From Bacteroidota bacterium (GTDB lineage Bacteria; Bacteroidota; Bacteroidia; M30B66), in NCBI GenBank assembly GCA_027483445.1, contig JAIXUS010000032.1, forward strand, positions 1-50,142: a stretch of DNA of 50,142 bases, written 5' to 3'. The notes under the pieces were generated by a model. The model was given only the letters and a program-made list of their open reading frames with translations. It did not search any database and was not told where the DNA came from. Made by a program: the position numbers and the translations under genes. Positions 16,058 to 23,610 of the stretch are shown here, in pieces (position 1 is the first letter of the stretch; each line of letters opens with the position of its first letter).

Positions 16058-16696
16058 CTACAAATACTGGTCTAGCGCATAGAAGGGCGACCAGAGGTCC
16101 TCAATTGGGGTGCGATCATGCACGAGTTTCTGCATGTCAAAGCCTGCAAAGACCGGATCATCTGGCTTGCGGCCGCCTCGATGGGGACGATTATTGTCGC
16201 TGCCGGGTACGCCTTCGCCCATAACGGCACCCAAATCCCTCGTGCGGAGAAGTCGGTCCATGTCATTGACGATCGTCCGGCACAAGATGCGCCATTCGCC
16301 GGCACGCTTCTCAAAGATATCGAGGTAGCGCCCCTGGTGCCAAAAATCGAGGAAGTCACCATCCGGCTTTTGTAGCCGATGAACCACCGACCACTGGCTC
16401 TCGCAGAAAGCGCGATCACCCTGCAGGTCGATGATGGTGTTGGTGATCGCATGAATACTGGAGTTCACCTGCTGAAGGATGGGGATCACGTAGTCGGCAA
16501 ATGCTTGGCCATTGCCACCAAAGAAACCGTGATCGTCATAGCCGTCTTCCCAATAGCAATCCTTGAATGCCTGCTGGTCGCAGCGATCCGCGCCACGGCA
16601 ATAGCGATGAATCACGTCGCGTATCGCTTCCTTGTCACGCAAGATTGTCAATTCGCGCTCCAGCGCGTCTAGACGGGCAGTGATGTCGTCGCTCAT
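16058..16696 (-). CDS. SnoaL-like / NTF2-fold protein
   Basis: 212 aa. The N-terminal helix with heptad-like Leu/Glu (ITARLDALERELTILRDKEAI) leads into the SnoaL_4 signature (IRDVIHRYCRGADRCD). The cone-shaped NTF2 fold is suggested by the strand pattern through WRILCRTIVNDMDR. Members act as dehydratases, isomerases or small subunits in catabolism of steroids, terpenoids and aromatics. Its start overlaps the stop of the FAH gene by ATGA, showing coupling. The reaction here is unknown. Confidence 0.82.
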   Translation of the reverse strand: MSDDITARLDALERELTILRDKEAIRDVIHRYCRGADRCDQQAFKDCYWEDGYDDHGFFGGNGQAFADYVIPILQQVNSSIHAITNTIIDLQGDRAFCESQWSVVHRLQKPDGDFLDFWHQGRYLDIFEKRAGEWRILCRTIVNDMDRLLRTRDLGAVMGEGVPGSDNNRPHRGGRKPDDPVFAGFDMQKLVHDRTPIEDLWSPFYALDQYL

Positions 16697-17661
16697 TCTT
16701 GATCCTCCCTGTTTGCTGCAAACACTCTGTTTCGAAGCACGCCAATCCCCTCAACCTCGAGTTCGATAACGTCGCCATTTTCAAGCAGTTTTCCTGCTTC
16801 CAGACCGCAGCCGCCGCCAACGGTACCAGAGCCCAAAATTTCCCCGGCATGAAGGGTCTCTGACGTGCTAATGAAGGCGATGAGGTCCTCGAATTTGACG
16901 GTCATCGTGCTGCTGCGCCCGGTTGAGCGGACTTCCCCGTTAACCCGAACTGTCATGGACGCATCATCTGGATAAAATTCATCGATTGTGACGATCCATG
17001 GCCCAAGCACATTGGCTGAATCAAAGTCCTTGGATTTGGATGGGCCAAGGCCGCTTTCCATCTCCATACCTTGCGTGTCGCGTGCGCTGAAATCGTTGAA
17101 GATCGTAAATCCGAAAATATGCGCGCGCGCATCCTCGCGTCTGATATCGCGGCCCGTTTTGCCGAGGATACAGCCCATTTCGAGTTCATAATCCATCAGC
17201 TTGGAATAAGCAGGCCAGTGCACATCTGTGTCATGACCAACCACGGCAAAGCGGTTTGCTTTGTAATAGATCGGTCGCAACTTGAAGATGTCATACATTT
17301 TGCGGGACCGCTCAGACGGTGCGCTTAGACCCTGCAAACGCATGGCGGCTTGGGAAGAGCCCACGAGATGTTCCTCGAAGCACATACAGTCCCTAATTTG
17401 GACCGGGCGCGGCAAAGGTGAAAGCAGCCGAACCTTGTCAATCGGCAGGACATCCCCTTTGTAGGCTTCGACAGCAGAGTGGATGAGGGCCAATCGCTCT
17501 GCGCCGCCCTCAATCAAGTCCTGCATGGACGCAGCCAAGCTCGCATCCAGTCCGTGGGCGGATAAGGCTCCTGCCAAGTCGAGCATGGCACGATCATTTT
17601 GTATGACCACGCCTACCCGAACTTTAGGATCGTCTTCAGTCAGGTAAGTCGCCAGCTTCAT
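16693..17661 (-). CDS. Fumarylacetoacetate hydrolase (FAH) family enzyme
   Basis: 322 aa from 17661. This start (MKLATYL) follows an AAGGG site and leaves 11 bases after the receptor gene. A longer frame to 17721 would run into the receptor coding region. The FAH domain shows CMCFEEH near 115, DYELEMGCILGKTGRDI near 175 and IFNDFSARDTQGMEMESGLGP near 205, including the acidic metal ligands, then KSKDFDSANVLGPW. Family members hydrolyse or hydrate C-C bonds in 2-keto-enoates and related ring-cleavage products with Mg or Mn. It probably acts on an intermediate of the compound imported by the adjacent receptor. Confidence 0.88.
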   Translation of the reverse strand: MKLATYLTEDDPKVRVGVVIQNDRAMLDLAGALSAHGLDASLAASMQDLIEGGAERLALIHSAVEAYKGDVLPIDKVRLLSPLPRPVQIRDCMCFEEHLVGSSQAAMRLQGLSAPSERSRKMYDIFKLRPIYYKANRFAVVGHDTDVHWPAYSKLMDYELEMGCILGKTGRDIRREDARAHIFGFTIFNDFSARDTQGMEMESGLGPSKSKDFDSANVLGPWIVTIDEFYPDDASMTVRVNGEVRSTGRSSTMTVKFEDLIAFISTSETLHAGEILGSGTVGGGCGLEAGKLLENGDVIELEVEGIGVLRNRVFAANREDQE

Positions 17662-17672
17662 ATCATAGACCC

Positions 17673-19919
17673 TTAGAAGTCCGAGGAGACCCGCAGACCA
17701 AACGTTCGCGGTTCGGCCCAAATACCGCGTTGCGCGGTCCCGGTGCTGTTAAGAACCTGACGCCGATAGCGCTCGTCAGACAGATTGCGCGCCCAGAGAC
17801 CCACAGTCCAGTTCTTGTTCTTTAGGTTTACGGAAGCGTCCAGCAATCCGAGGCTGTCCTCACTCGACTCCGGGTCAACCGCGTTATTGTCTGCCTCAAA
17901 GAAGATTTTGCTGCGATAGGAATAACCTAAACGACTGGTGAGTTCACCGAGGCTGGTTTTGGTCTCGAAATTGAGGCCAAGCGACAAGGTGTTCTTGGGC
18001 GCGCGTTGCAAACGGTTGCCGCTGAAGTCCAAGGTCGAGTTGAACACATAGTTTTTGTACTTGGCATCGAGATAGCCATAGCTAAAGTCGAGCGACCACT
18101 TGCTGTCGAAAATCGCGCGACCTTCTAGTTCAAGGCCTGGGATGCGGCTGCTTGCAGCATTGGCGATCAGGACTTGATTGACACCGCCACCGATCGGAAC
18201 CAGTCGCAATTGCTGCAGGTCACGATAGTCCATGCTAAAGATGGACGCATTTAGCCGCAGGCGACGATCAAATAAGGTGGTGCGCATCCCGGCCTCATAA
18301 GAATCAACCGATTCCGGATTGGCAACTTGCTGGGCTGTGGCAGGCGCGATCGCGATGAATTGGAAAGCGCCGGATTTAAAGCCCGAAGTATAGGAGACAT
18401 AGCCCATTACGTCTTCGCTAAACTTGTAGCTGAGCGAAGCCGATGGATCGAATGAGTCCCACTTGCGCGAGATGGGGGTTTTGAAATTCGAGATGACAAA
18501 CCCTGGAACCGTCGTGCGCGTATCAAAGACAACGTCTTTTTGGTCCTCGCTGTATCGGCCACCCAATGTCAGTGACAGCTTTTCATTAGGCTCCCACTGG
18601 ATCTGCCCAAACAAAGCCGATGATTTGGATTCGAGATTTAAGCCAAAATCCCACCGCAATGGAGCTGGGCTCACAAAGAAGGCAAGCAGAGACGCTGGGC
18701 CAAAATTGATGTTCTCGGTACGATTTACGTCCTCAGAGGAATAGAATGCCCCGATGAGCACCTTGAGCTTTTCTGTCTCGTAATTCAGCCGAACTTCTTG
18801 GGAAAATTGGCTGCCATCTTCGTCGGCTAGATAAACTTGGAACGGAAGTGTCGTACCATCAAGATCGTCGATTTCCTCGATTTTTAGCTTGCGGGCAGCC
18901 GTAATCGACGTCAATTCAAACGCACCGAAGGGAATATTGAGTTGTGCGGAACCGCCATAGGTTTTCTTATCGATGCCCTGTCCCAGTGCATCCGATGAAA
19001 GCCGATATGGGTCGGCCGGCTCTGGCGGGGTCACGAAGCCCGGAGTCACGGGACCCGGACTGTTGGCCGGTCCGCCCAATTGATTTGGAACAAGAACAAG
19101 CGGCGGCCCATCAATATCTGAATAGTCGGCCGACAAACGAAGTGTCGCTTCGCCTAAATCAAACATCAGTTTGCCGCGACTGGACCAGCCATCTTCGCTC
19201 CCACCGCGAATGTTTGCAATGCTGACAGGCTGGTAGCCCTCGCGGTAGCGCCGGGTCAGGGAGAGGGATCCCCGAACGGCATCACCGGCAATCGGACCAC
19301 TCAGCGAAGCACCTACCGAATAGAGAGAGTCACCGCTGATTGCACTGGTCCCGAGCTCGCCAGAAAGGTGGCCCTTGAAGACCGAGGACGGATCGCGTGA
19401 CACGACAGAAATGGCGCCGCCAATAGTATTGCGACCATAAAGGGAACCTTGAGGGCCTCTTAGCAGTTCGACGCGCGCGACATCCATGAGGTCCATATCG
19501 AGTGCGCCAAAGCGGCCGAGGTAAACACCATCCACGAATACGCCAACCGAAGGATCGCTGCCTGCATCATAGCTGCGCGTCCCGATGCCGCGGATGTAAA
19601 TCAGTGGCTTTGAGCGATCTGCGGCTTCAAAATAGACATTGCTGCTGAGGCGCGAGATATCGTTGAGTTCGGTATAGCCTGCATCTTCCAAGTCTTTTCC
19701 AGAGACTGCAGAGATCGACATCGGCACGTCTTGCAGCGATTCAGACTGCTTGCGAGCCGTCACAACGATAACTTCGATGCCAGCTTGATCTGGCTCAGCA
19801 GCTGGAGTGGATACAGCCGTTTGTGCCCAAGCGGGCTGGGCTACGAACAATGCTGTTACTGCACATGACATCAACAAGCCGGACAAACGACGCGAATTTG
19901 CGGTTTCAGACCTCAACAT
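17673..19919 (-). CDS. TonB-dependent receptor (sphingomonad type) of the catabolic regulon
   Basis: 748 aa. The start at 19919 is preceded by GGGAGGA. The long basic signal peptide ends near residue 33 (AWAQ). TonB box VIVVTARKQSE, plug DVPMSISAVSGKDL..IRGIGTRSYDAGSDPSVGVFVDGVYLGR, then RVELLRGPQGSLYGRNTIGGAI and a 22-strand-type barrel ending in LRVSSDF. This subtype is abundant in sphingomonads and Caulobacterales next to degradation genes for hydrophobic organics. It is the first gene of its operon, and the GGTAC operator lies about 45 bases upstream. Confidence 0.92.
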   Translation of the reverse strand: MLRSETANSRRLSGLLMSCAVTALFVAQPAWAQTAVSTPAAEPDQAGIEVIVVTARKQSESLQDVPMSISAVSGKDLEDAGYTELNDISRLSSNVYFEAADRSKPLIYIRGIGTRSYDAGSDPSVGVFVDGVYLGRFGALDMDLMDVARVELLRGPQGSLYGRNTIGGAISVVSRDPSSVFKGHLSGELGTSAISGDSLYSVGASLSGPIAGDAVRGSLSLTRRYREGYQPVSIANIRGGSEDGWSSRGKLMFDLGEATLRLSADYSDIDGPPLVLVPNQLGGPANSPGPVTPGFVTPPEPADPYRLSSDALGQGIDKKTYGGSAQLNIPFGAFELTSITAARKLKIEEIDDLDGTTLPFQVYLADEDGSQFSQEVRLNYETEKLKVLIGAFYSSEDVNRTENINFGPASLLAFFVSPAPLRWDFGLNLESKSSALFGQIQWEPNEKLSLTLGGRYSEDQKDVVFDTRTTVPGFVISNFKTPISRKWDSFDPSASLSYKFSEDVMGYVSYTSGFKSGAFQFIAIAPATAQQVANPESVDSYEAGMRTTLFDRRLRLNASIFSMDYRDLQQLRLVPIGGGVNQVLIANAASSRIPGLELEGRAIFDSKWSLDFSYGYLDAKYKNYVFNSTLDFSGNRLQRAPKNTLSLGLNFETKTSLGELTSRLGYSYRSKIFFEADNNAVDPESSEDSLGLLDASVNLKNKNWTVGLWARNLSDERYRRQVLNSTGTAQRGIWAEPRTFGLRVSSDF

Positions 19920-19963
19920 CTTATCCTCCCATATTCCGCGACTTGAACGTCATTTTTAGATGC

Positions 19964-19989
19964 GGTACGATAATAGGTACATTAGTACC
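19964..19989. promoter_or_regulatory. Three-half-site TetR operator (site A)
   Basis: GGTAC, 7 bases, GGTAC, 4 bases, GTACC. The last two half-sites form a perfect palindrome GGTAC-N4-GTACC at 19976-19989. It lies in the 86-base gap between the divergent TonB receptor operon and the hydrolase gene, so one bound repressor could block both. Site B at 21576-21601 has the same composite in inverted orientation. Confidence 0.8.
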
Positions 19990-20005
19990 GATATGAGGTC
20001 AAGCG

Positions 20006-20881
20006 ATGCCCAATGACGTGATTCCAAGTCCTGAAATGAACGCCTACAATGCAGAAGTCAGGCAGACGCGACGCGCCTTGCTCAATAGCGACTATAATCC
20101 AGTTGAAATGCGCCAAATGCTGGCCTCTTTCGAAGCCTTAGGACCCGAGGGCACGCCTAGAAAGTTGGGGAATAGCGAGCTCGAGTTACGGCGCGCGGAA
20201 GGGGCCGCGTTCTTAGTTTATGTTCCTGGCGGGGGCTTTTGCTTTCCCGGCGGAGACGTGCATCGAGCGCTACTGGATCGCATTTCCACTAAAGCGGGCA
20301 CGCGCGGCGCATTGCTTCAGCATCGTCTTGCGCCTGAAAACGCCTTCCCAGCAGCCCATGAGGATGTCTACAAAGCCCTCCGCACCATCCTAGCCGAAGA
20401 GTCCGGTCCAGTATTTGTCTTATGTGACTCGTCTGCGGGCGCGCTGGTGTTGTGCGCTTGCGCCAAGCTAAAGCGCGAAGGTCACCGCTTGCCTGATAAG
20501 TTGGTGGGCCTGTCTGTTTTGACTGACCTTGCGATGACGGGCCATTCCTACGTCGCCAATGCAGAGGCCGATCCGATGTTTGGACCTCAGGCCGTGATCC
20601 ACAAAGTCTTCCATTATTTGCAAGGTGCAAACCCGGCCCAACCCGCAGCATCGCCCTACTGGGACGAGCCGATGGAGCTCCCTGACACCCTATTTATTGT
20701 TGGCAGCACCGAAGTCATGCGGGATGACACGTTGCGCTTTGCGGGCAAAGCGGAAAGCGCTGGCACGAAGGTGACAATAAAAGTCTATGAGGAGGCACCC
20801 CATGTCTTCGCTTTGCTTGTGGGCATTCCAGAAGCTGAAGAGGTGGTCGGTCAGATCGCCGCTTTCCTGACAGAGGTTTAA
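20006..20881 (+). CDS. Alpha/beta hydrolase, hormone-sensitive-lipase (fold-3) family
   Basis: 291 aa. The oxyanion loop is PGGGFCFPGG near 75 (usually HGGGF; the His is Pro here). The nucleophile elbow is CDSSAGA near 143, with Ser as nucleophile. The acid lies in EVMRDDTLRF near 235 and the His in APHVFALL near 265. The LAPENAFPAAHEDVYKAL block is typical of bacterial HSL esterases. It probably opens an ester or lactone in the pathway. The GAGG site before the start overlaps the end of the operator region. Expected to be controlled by the adjacent TetR. Confidence 0.88.
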   Translation: MPNDVIPSPEMNAYNAEVRQTRRALLNSDYNPVEMRQMLASFEALGPEGTPRKLGNSELELRRAEGAAFLVYVPGGGFCFPGGDVHRALLDRISTKAGTRGALLQHRLAPENAFPAAHEDVYKALRTILAEESGPVFVLCDSSAGALVLCACAKLKREGHRLPDKLVGLSVLTDLAMTGHSYVANAEADPMFGPQAVIHKVFHYLQGANPAQPAASPYWDEPMELPDTLFIVGSTEVMRDDTLRFAGKAESAGTKVTIKVYEEAPHVFALLVGIPEAEEVVGQIAAFLTEV

Positions 20882-20890
20882 GGGTAGCGG

Positions 20891-21493
20891 CTACGCTTCT
20901 GGTTCCAGAAACAGTCCGGTGGTGAGGATCTTATATAATTCGTCGAACGCTTGGCTAAACCCCACCCCGGTTCTTTCAAGCGTTGAAGGTTCATTGATCC
21001 GATTAACTGCCGCAAGAAAGAGCTCGGCAACGAGCGCTGAATGGAACGGCTTAAAGCGGCCCCGGCGAATGCCATCCTCAACGATTTCCATCAGCACTTT
21101 CGTCCGTTGGGCTTGGTGCGCTTCGAGTAGGGCAAGTGCGGGGCGATAGCTCTGTAAGTCAGCAAGAAACTGCCGGCTTGCAGGCCTCGATTCAATCACA
21201 CCGGGCTCAAGATAGGCCATGACACGTTTTTTGGGGTCGTCGTGCTGAAGCACGCCTTGCCACCCCAAATGACGAATGCGCTCAAGCCAGGATTCAATCA
21301 CCAGAATGAAGAGTTCCTGCTTACTGGGTGCGATCTCATAGAGCGTGCGTTTTGAACACTTCAAACGTGCCGCAATGTCATCAACTGTAATAGTCCTAAA
21401 GCCATTGGCGAAGAAGAGCGTCTCCAACTCAGCGAGTAGCTCCTTCTGGCGATCAGAACCTAGCGTGAGACGTTGCGTGCTTTTCGGGACCAT
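20891..21493 (-). CDS. TetR-family transcriptional repressor
   Basis: 200 aa from 21493 (MVPKSTQRL). The frame stays open to 21706, but that would run through the operator and across the divergent ligase start; TetR proteins normally begin close to the HTH. The HTH is near residues 15-60 (ELLAELETLFFANGFRTITVDDIAARLKCSKRTLYEIAPSKQELF). The helical C-terminal half should bind an acyl-CoA or pathway ligand. The gene is convergent with the hydrolase (9-base gap) and divergent from the ligase. The GGTAC-type operator upstream of it and in the receptor-hydrolase gap marks it as master repressor of this regulon. Confidence 0.87.
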   Translation of the reverse strand: MVPKSTQRLTLGSDRQKELLAELETLFFANGFRTITVDDIAARLKCSKRTLYEIAPSKQELFILVIESWLERIRHLGWQGVLQHDDPKKRVMAYLEPGVIESRPASRQFLADLQSYRPALALLEAHQAQRTKVLMEIVEDGIRRGRFKPFHSALVAELFLAAVNRINEPSTLERTGVGFSQAFDELYKILTTGLFLEPEA

Positions 21494-21575
21494 TGCGGAA
21501 TTTGCCACCAGAGGAATGTCGCTCCGAGATAACAGTTTGACTGCTTGCTGCCAACCGCCACAGTCAAACTTTACA

Positions 21576-21601
21576 GGTACGCTCGTACCTAATATAGTAC
21601 C
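21576..21601. promoter_or_regulatory. Three-half-site TetR operator (site B)
   Basis: GGTAC, 4 bases, GTACC, 7 bases, GTACC: the exact mirror of site A in half-site order and spacing. It lies between the tetR start (21493) and the acyl-CoA ligase start (21627). The repeated 4 and 7 base spacings make a chance match unlikely. Confidence 0.8.
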
Positions 21602-21626
21602 GTCTTTGAAGGCGAAGAGTGAGACC

Positions 21627-23177
21627 ATGGGCGACGTCGTGAAGGTACCCACATCAGCCCAGTTGCTACTTGCAGCGCTAAAGTGCCATGCAGGTCGGGT
21701 CGCCATTACGTTCGGCGAGACGAGTTGGACTTATAGCCAAATTGACGACCTATCCGACAAGCTTGCAGCCTTTCTTGTCGCTCACGGTGTTGGGCCCGGT
21801 GTAGCTGTCGCTGTGCACCTGCCCAATGGTCATGAATATGTTGTCGCCGAGTTTGCTATTCTAAAACTCGCTGCGGTCCGCGTGCCTTTGAATGAACTCA
21901 TGGGCGTACCCGAGCTAGGCTATTGCTTGGATCATAGCGAAGCAAAAGTGCTCATCACGCATGCAGAACTTCCACGCGCCAATGGATTGAAAAAACCGCC
22001 TCTGATGATCCTTGTGGGCGCGATATCTGGACAGCTGCCTGAAGCAAGCCAATTCCAATGGGATAAGGCCTTGGCAGAGTCCATTGAGTTCAGGCCACTA
22101 ATTGCCACGCCAGAGGACACAGCAATCATCGCCTACACCGGGGGGACGACCGGGCTCCCTAAAGGGGTCCGACACAACTATGGGCGCATGGCATGGAATT
22201 TATTCTCGCATGTAACGTGCCTCGAAATACGCACGGAAGAGGTGATGTTGTTAACGACGCCACTGCCGCACTCCTCGGGCTACCATATGGCCGCCGGCTT
22301 ACTTCAGGGCGCTCATGTCATCATTGAAGGTCGCTTTGATCCCGTGCGCTTTTTTGAACTTTGCCGCGATGCTGGCGTGACCTGGACCATGATGGTGCCA
22401 ACGATGCTCTACCGCCTCCTCGACCATCCAAAAGCAGGCAGTGGAGATCACCGCTCATTGGCTACCATCGTCTATGGCGCGGCCCCCATGAATCGGGAGA
22501 GACTGGAAGAAGGTCTTTTGAAGTTCGGCAAGGTTTTCCTACAGATTTACGGCCAGACCGAGTGCCCAAATCTGATCACGACTCTCAGCAAGGATGATCA
22601 CATGAACTCGCGCCTGCTGACTTCGTGCGGACGCGCTGTGCCAATGGTTGAGCTCCGTCTCCGCCCGGACGATGCTGGCGCTGGGGAAGTTGAAGTTAGC
22701 TCGCCTTACCTCTTGACTGAGTATTATCGCGACCCTGTCGCCACCCAACAGGCCCTACAGGAAGGCTGGCTGCGTACCGGCGATTTGGCGCGCATCGAAG
22801 ATGGCTATTTGTTCCTAGTCGACCGTGCCAAAGATATGATCATTAGCGGCGGGATGAATGTCTATTCGACAGAGGTTGAGGGCGTTCTGCTTCAGCATCC
22901 GTGCGTCAAAGAAGCAGCAGTCGTTGGGATCCCCCATCCTGATTGGGGTGAAGCGGTTACCGCTGTGGTGATTGCGCAATCAAGTTGTGAGAGCGAAGAA
23001 ATCCGCCAATTCGCTAAGGCCCGTCTTTCGGCTTATAAAGTGCCCAAAAGCGTCCATTTCATCGAAGAAATGCCCCTTACCCAATATGGCAAAATCGACA
23101 AGAAGCGCGTTCGCGCAATGCTGGTTGAAGGGATGGATCCTGCTTTGGAGCGGAAACGCCGAATAGCGGACTTATAA
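21627..23177 (+). CDS. Acyl-CoA ligase (AMP-binding, FadD/benzoate-CoA-ligase-like)
   Basis: 516 aa from ATG 21627. The frame is open from 21345, but the upstream part overlaps the antisense tetR and has no ligase similarity. Motifs in order: YTGGTTGLPKGV near 172 (P-loop), YGQTECP near 305, GWLRTGDLARIEDGYLFLVDR near 380 with the adenylate-binding Asp, then DMIISGGMNVYSTEVE and C-terminal PLTQYGKIDKKRVR with the catalytic Lys. It activates a carboxylic acid with ATP and CoA in the cytoplasm, the entry step of the pathway completed by the thiolase. Confidence 0.92.
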   Translation: MGDVVKVPTSAQLLLAALKCHAGRVAITFGETSWTYSQIDDLSDKLAAFLVAHGVGPGVAVAVHLPNGHEYVVAEFAILKLAAVRVPLNELMGVPELGYCLDHSEAKVLITHAELPRANGLKKPPLMILVGAISGQLPEASQFQWDKALAESIEFRPLIATPEDTAIIAYTGGTTGLPKGVRHNYGRMAWNLFSHVTCLEIRTEEVMLLTTPLPHSSGYHMAAGLLQGAHVIIEGRFDPVRFFELCRDAGVTWTMMVPTMLYRLLDHPKAGSGDHRSLATIVYGAAPMNRERLEEGLLKFGKVFLQIYGQTECPNLITTLSKDDHMNSRLLTSCGRAVPMVELRLRPDDAGAGEVEVSSPYLLTEYYRDPVATQQALQEGWLRTGDLARIEDGYLFLVDRAKDMIISGGMNVYSTEVEGVLLQHPCVKEAAVVGIPHPDWGEAVTAVVIAQSSCESEEIRQFAKARLSAYKVPKSVHFIEEMPLTQYGKIDKKRVRAMLVEGMDPALERKRRIADL

Positions 23178-23189
23178 ATAGGGGCATCC

Positions 23190-23406
23190 ACGCATCTGAC
23201 ACAGTTTCTCAATAGTGCCGCCGATACGTTCCCAACCAAAATTGCCAGCATCGACCGTGACCGACAGCATACATGGAGCGCATGGCGCGACCGGATAGCA
23301 CGGCTCGTGGCGGCACTACGCGGACTGGGCATGGTTGTGGACCACCGTTTGGCTATCTTGCGCTCAACAGTGATCGCTACACCGAAATTCTGAACGGCGT
23401 GTGGTG
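23190..23406 (+). pseudogene. N-terminal remnant of a second acyl-CoA ligase
   Basis: The reading frame from 23190 translates to an AMP-ligase-like N-terminus: THLTQFLNSAADTFPTKIAS, then HTWSAWRDRIARLVAALRGLGM and DHRLAIL. Near 23361 the similarity jumps to another frame (ALNSDRYTEILNGVW) and then stops. A one-base deletion explains the shift. No P-loop or later motifs follow, so it is a decayed fragment. It lies directly after the intact ligase but differs in sequence, so it is not a tandem copy. Confidence 0.7.
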
Positions 23407-23610
23407 AGCAAGTGGCAATCCATCGACTGGCTTGGACCGGTTCTACAGGTTAGATACCAGCTTAACTACCTGTCCGAAATCCGGGGTCCACCTCAAAGCT
23501 GAGTTAACCCGAATTCGAAGCCTTAGCTAAGGCTGACTTTGCCTTGAATTTGGGCAAGATGTCGGTTACCGGGCCCCTGTCAAATCGGCAATCCGAAGGC
23601 CCAAGGGGAT
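23407..23610. other. Non-coding stretch upstream of a TonB receptor, with a 16-bp palindrome
   Basis: No gene seen. A perfect palindrome AGCCTTAGCTAAGGCT lies at 23519-23534, about 77 bases before the receptor start, and could be an operator. TGTCCGAAATCCGGGG at about 23469 has the look of an insertion-sequence end, but no transposase is nearby, so that is only a suspicion. Confidence 0.3.

Noticed and set aside
23460-23510. Insertion sequence end near the decayed ligase
   Set aside because: TGTCCGAAATCCGGGG looks familiar as an IS terminus, but no transposase remnant or matching inverted copy is visible.
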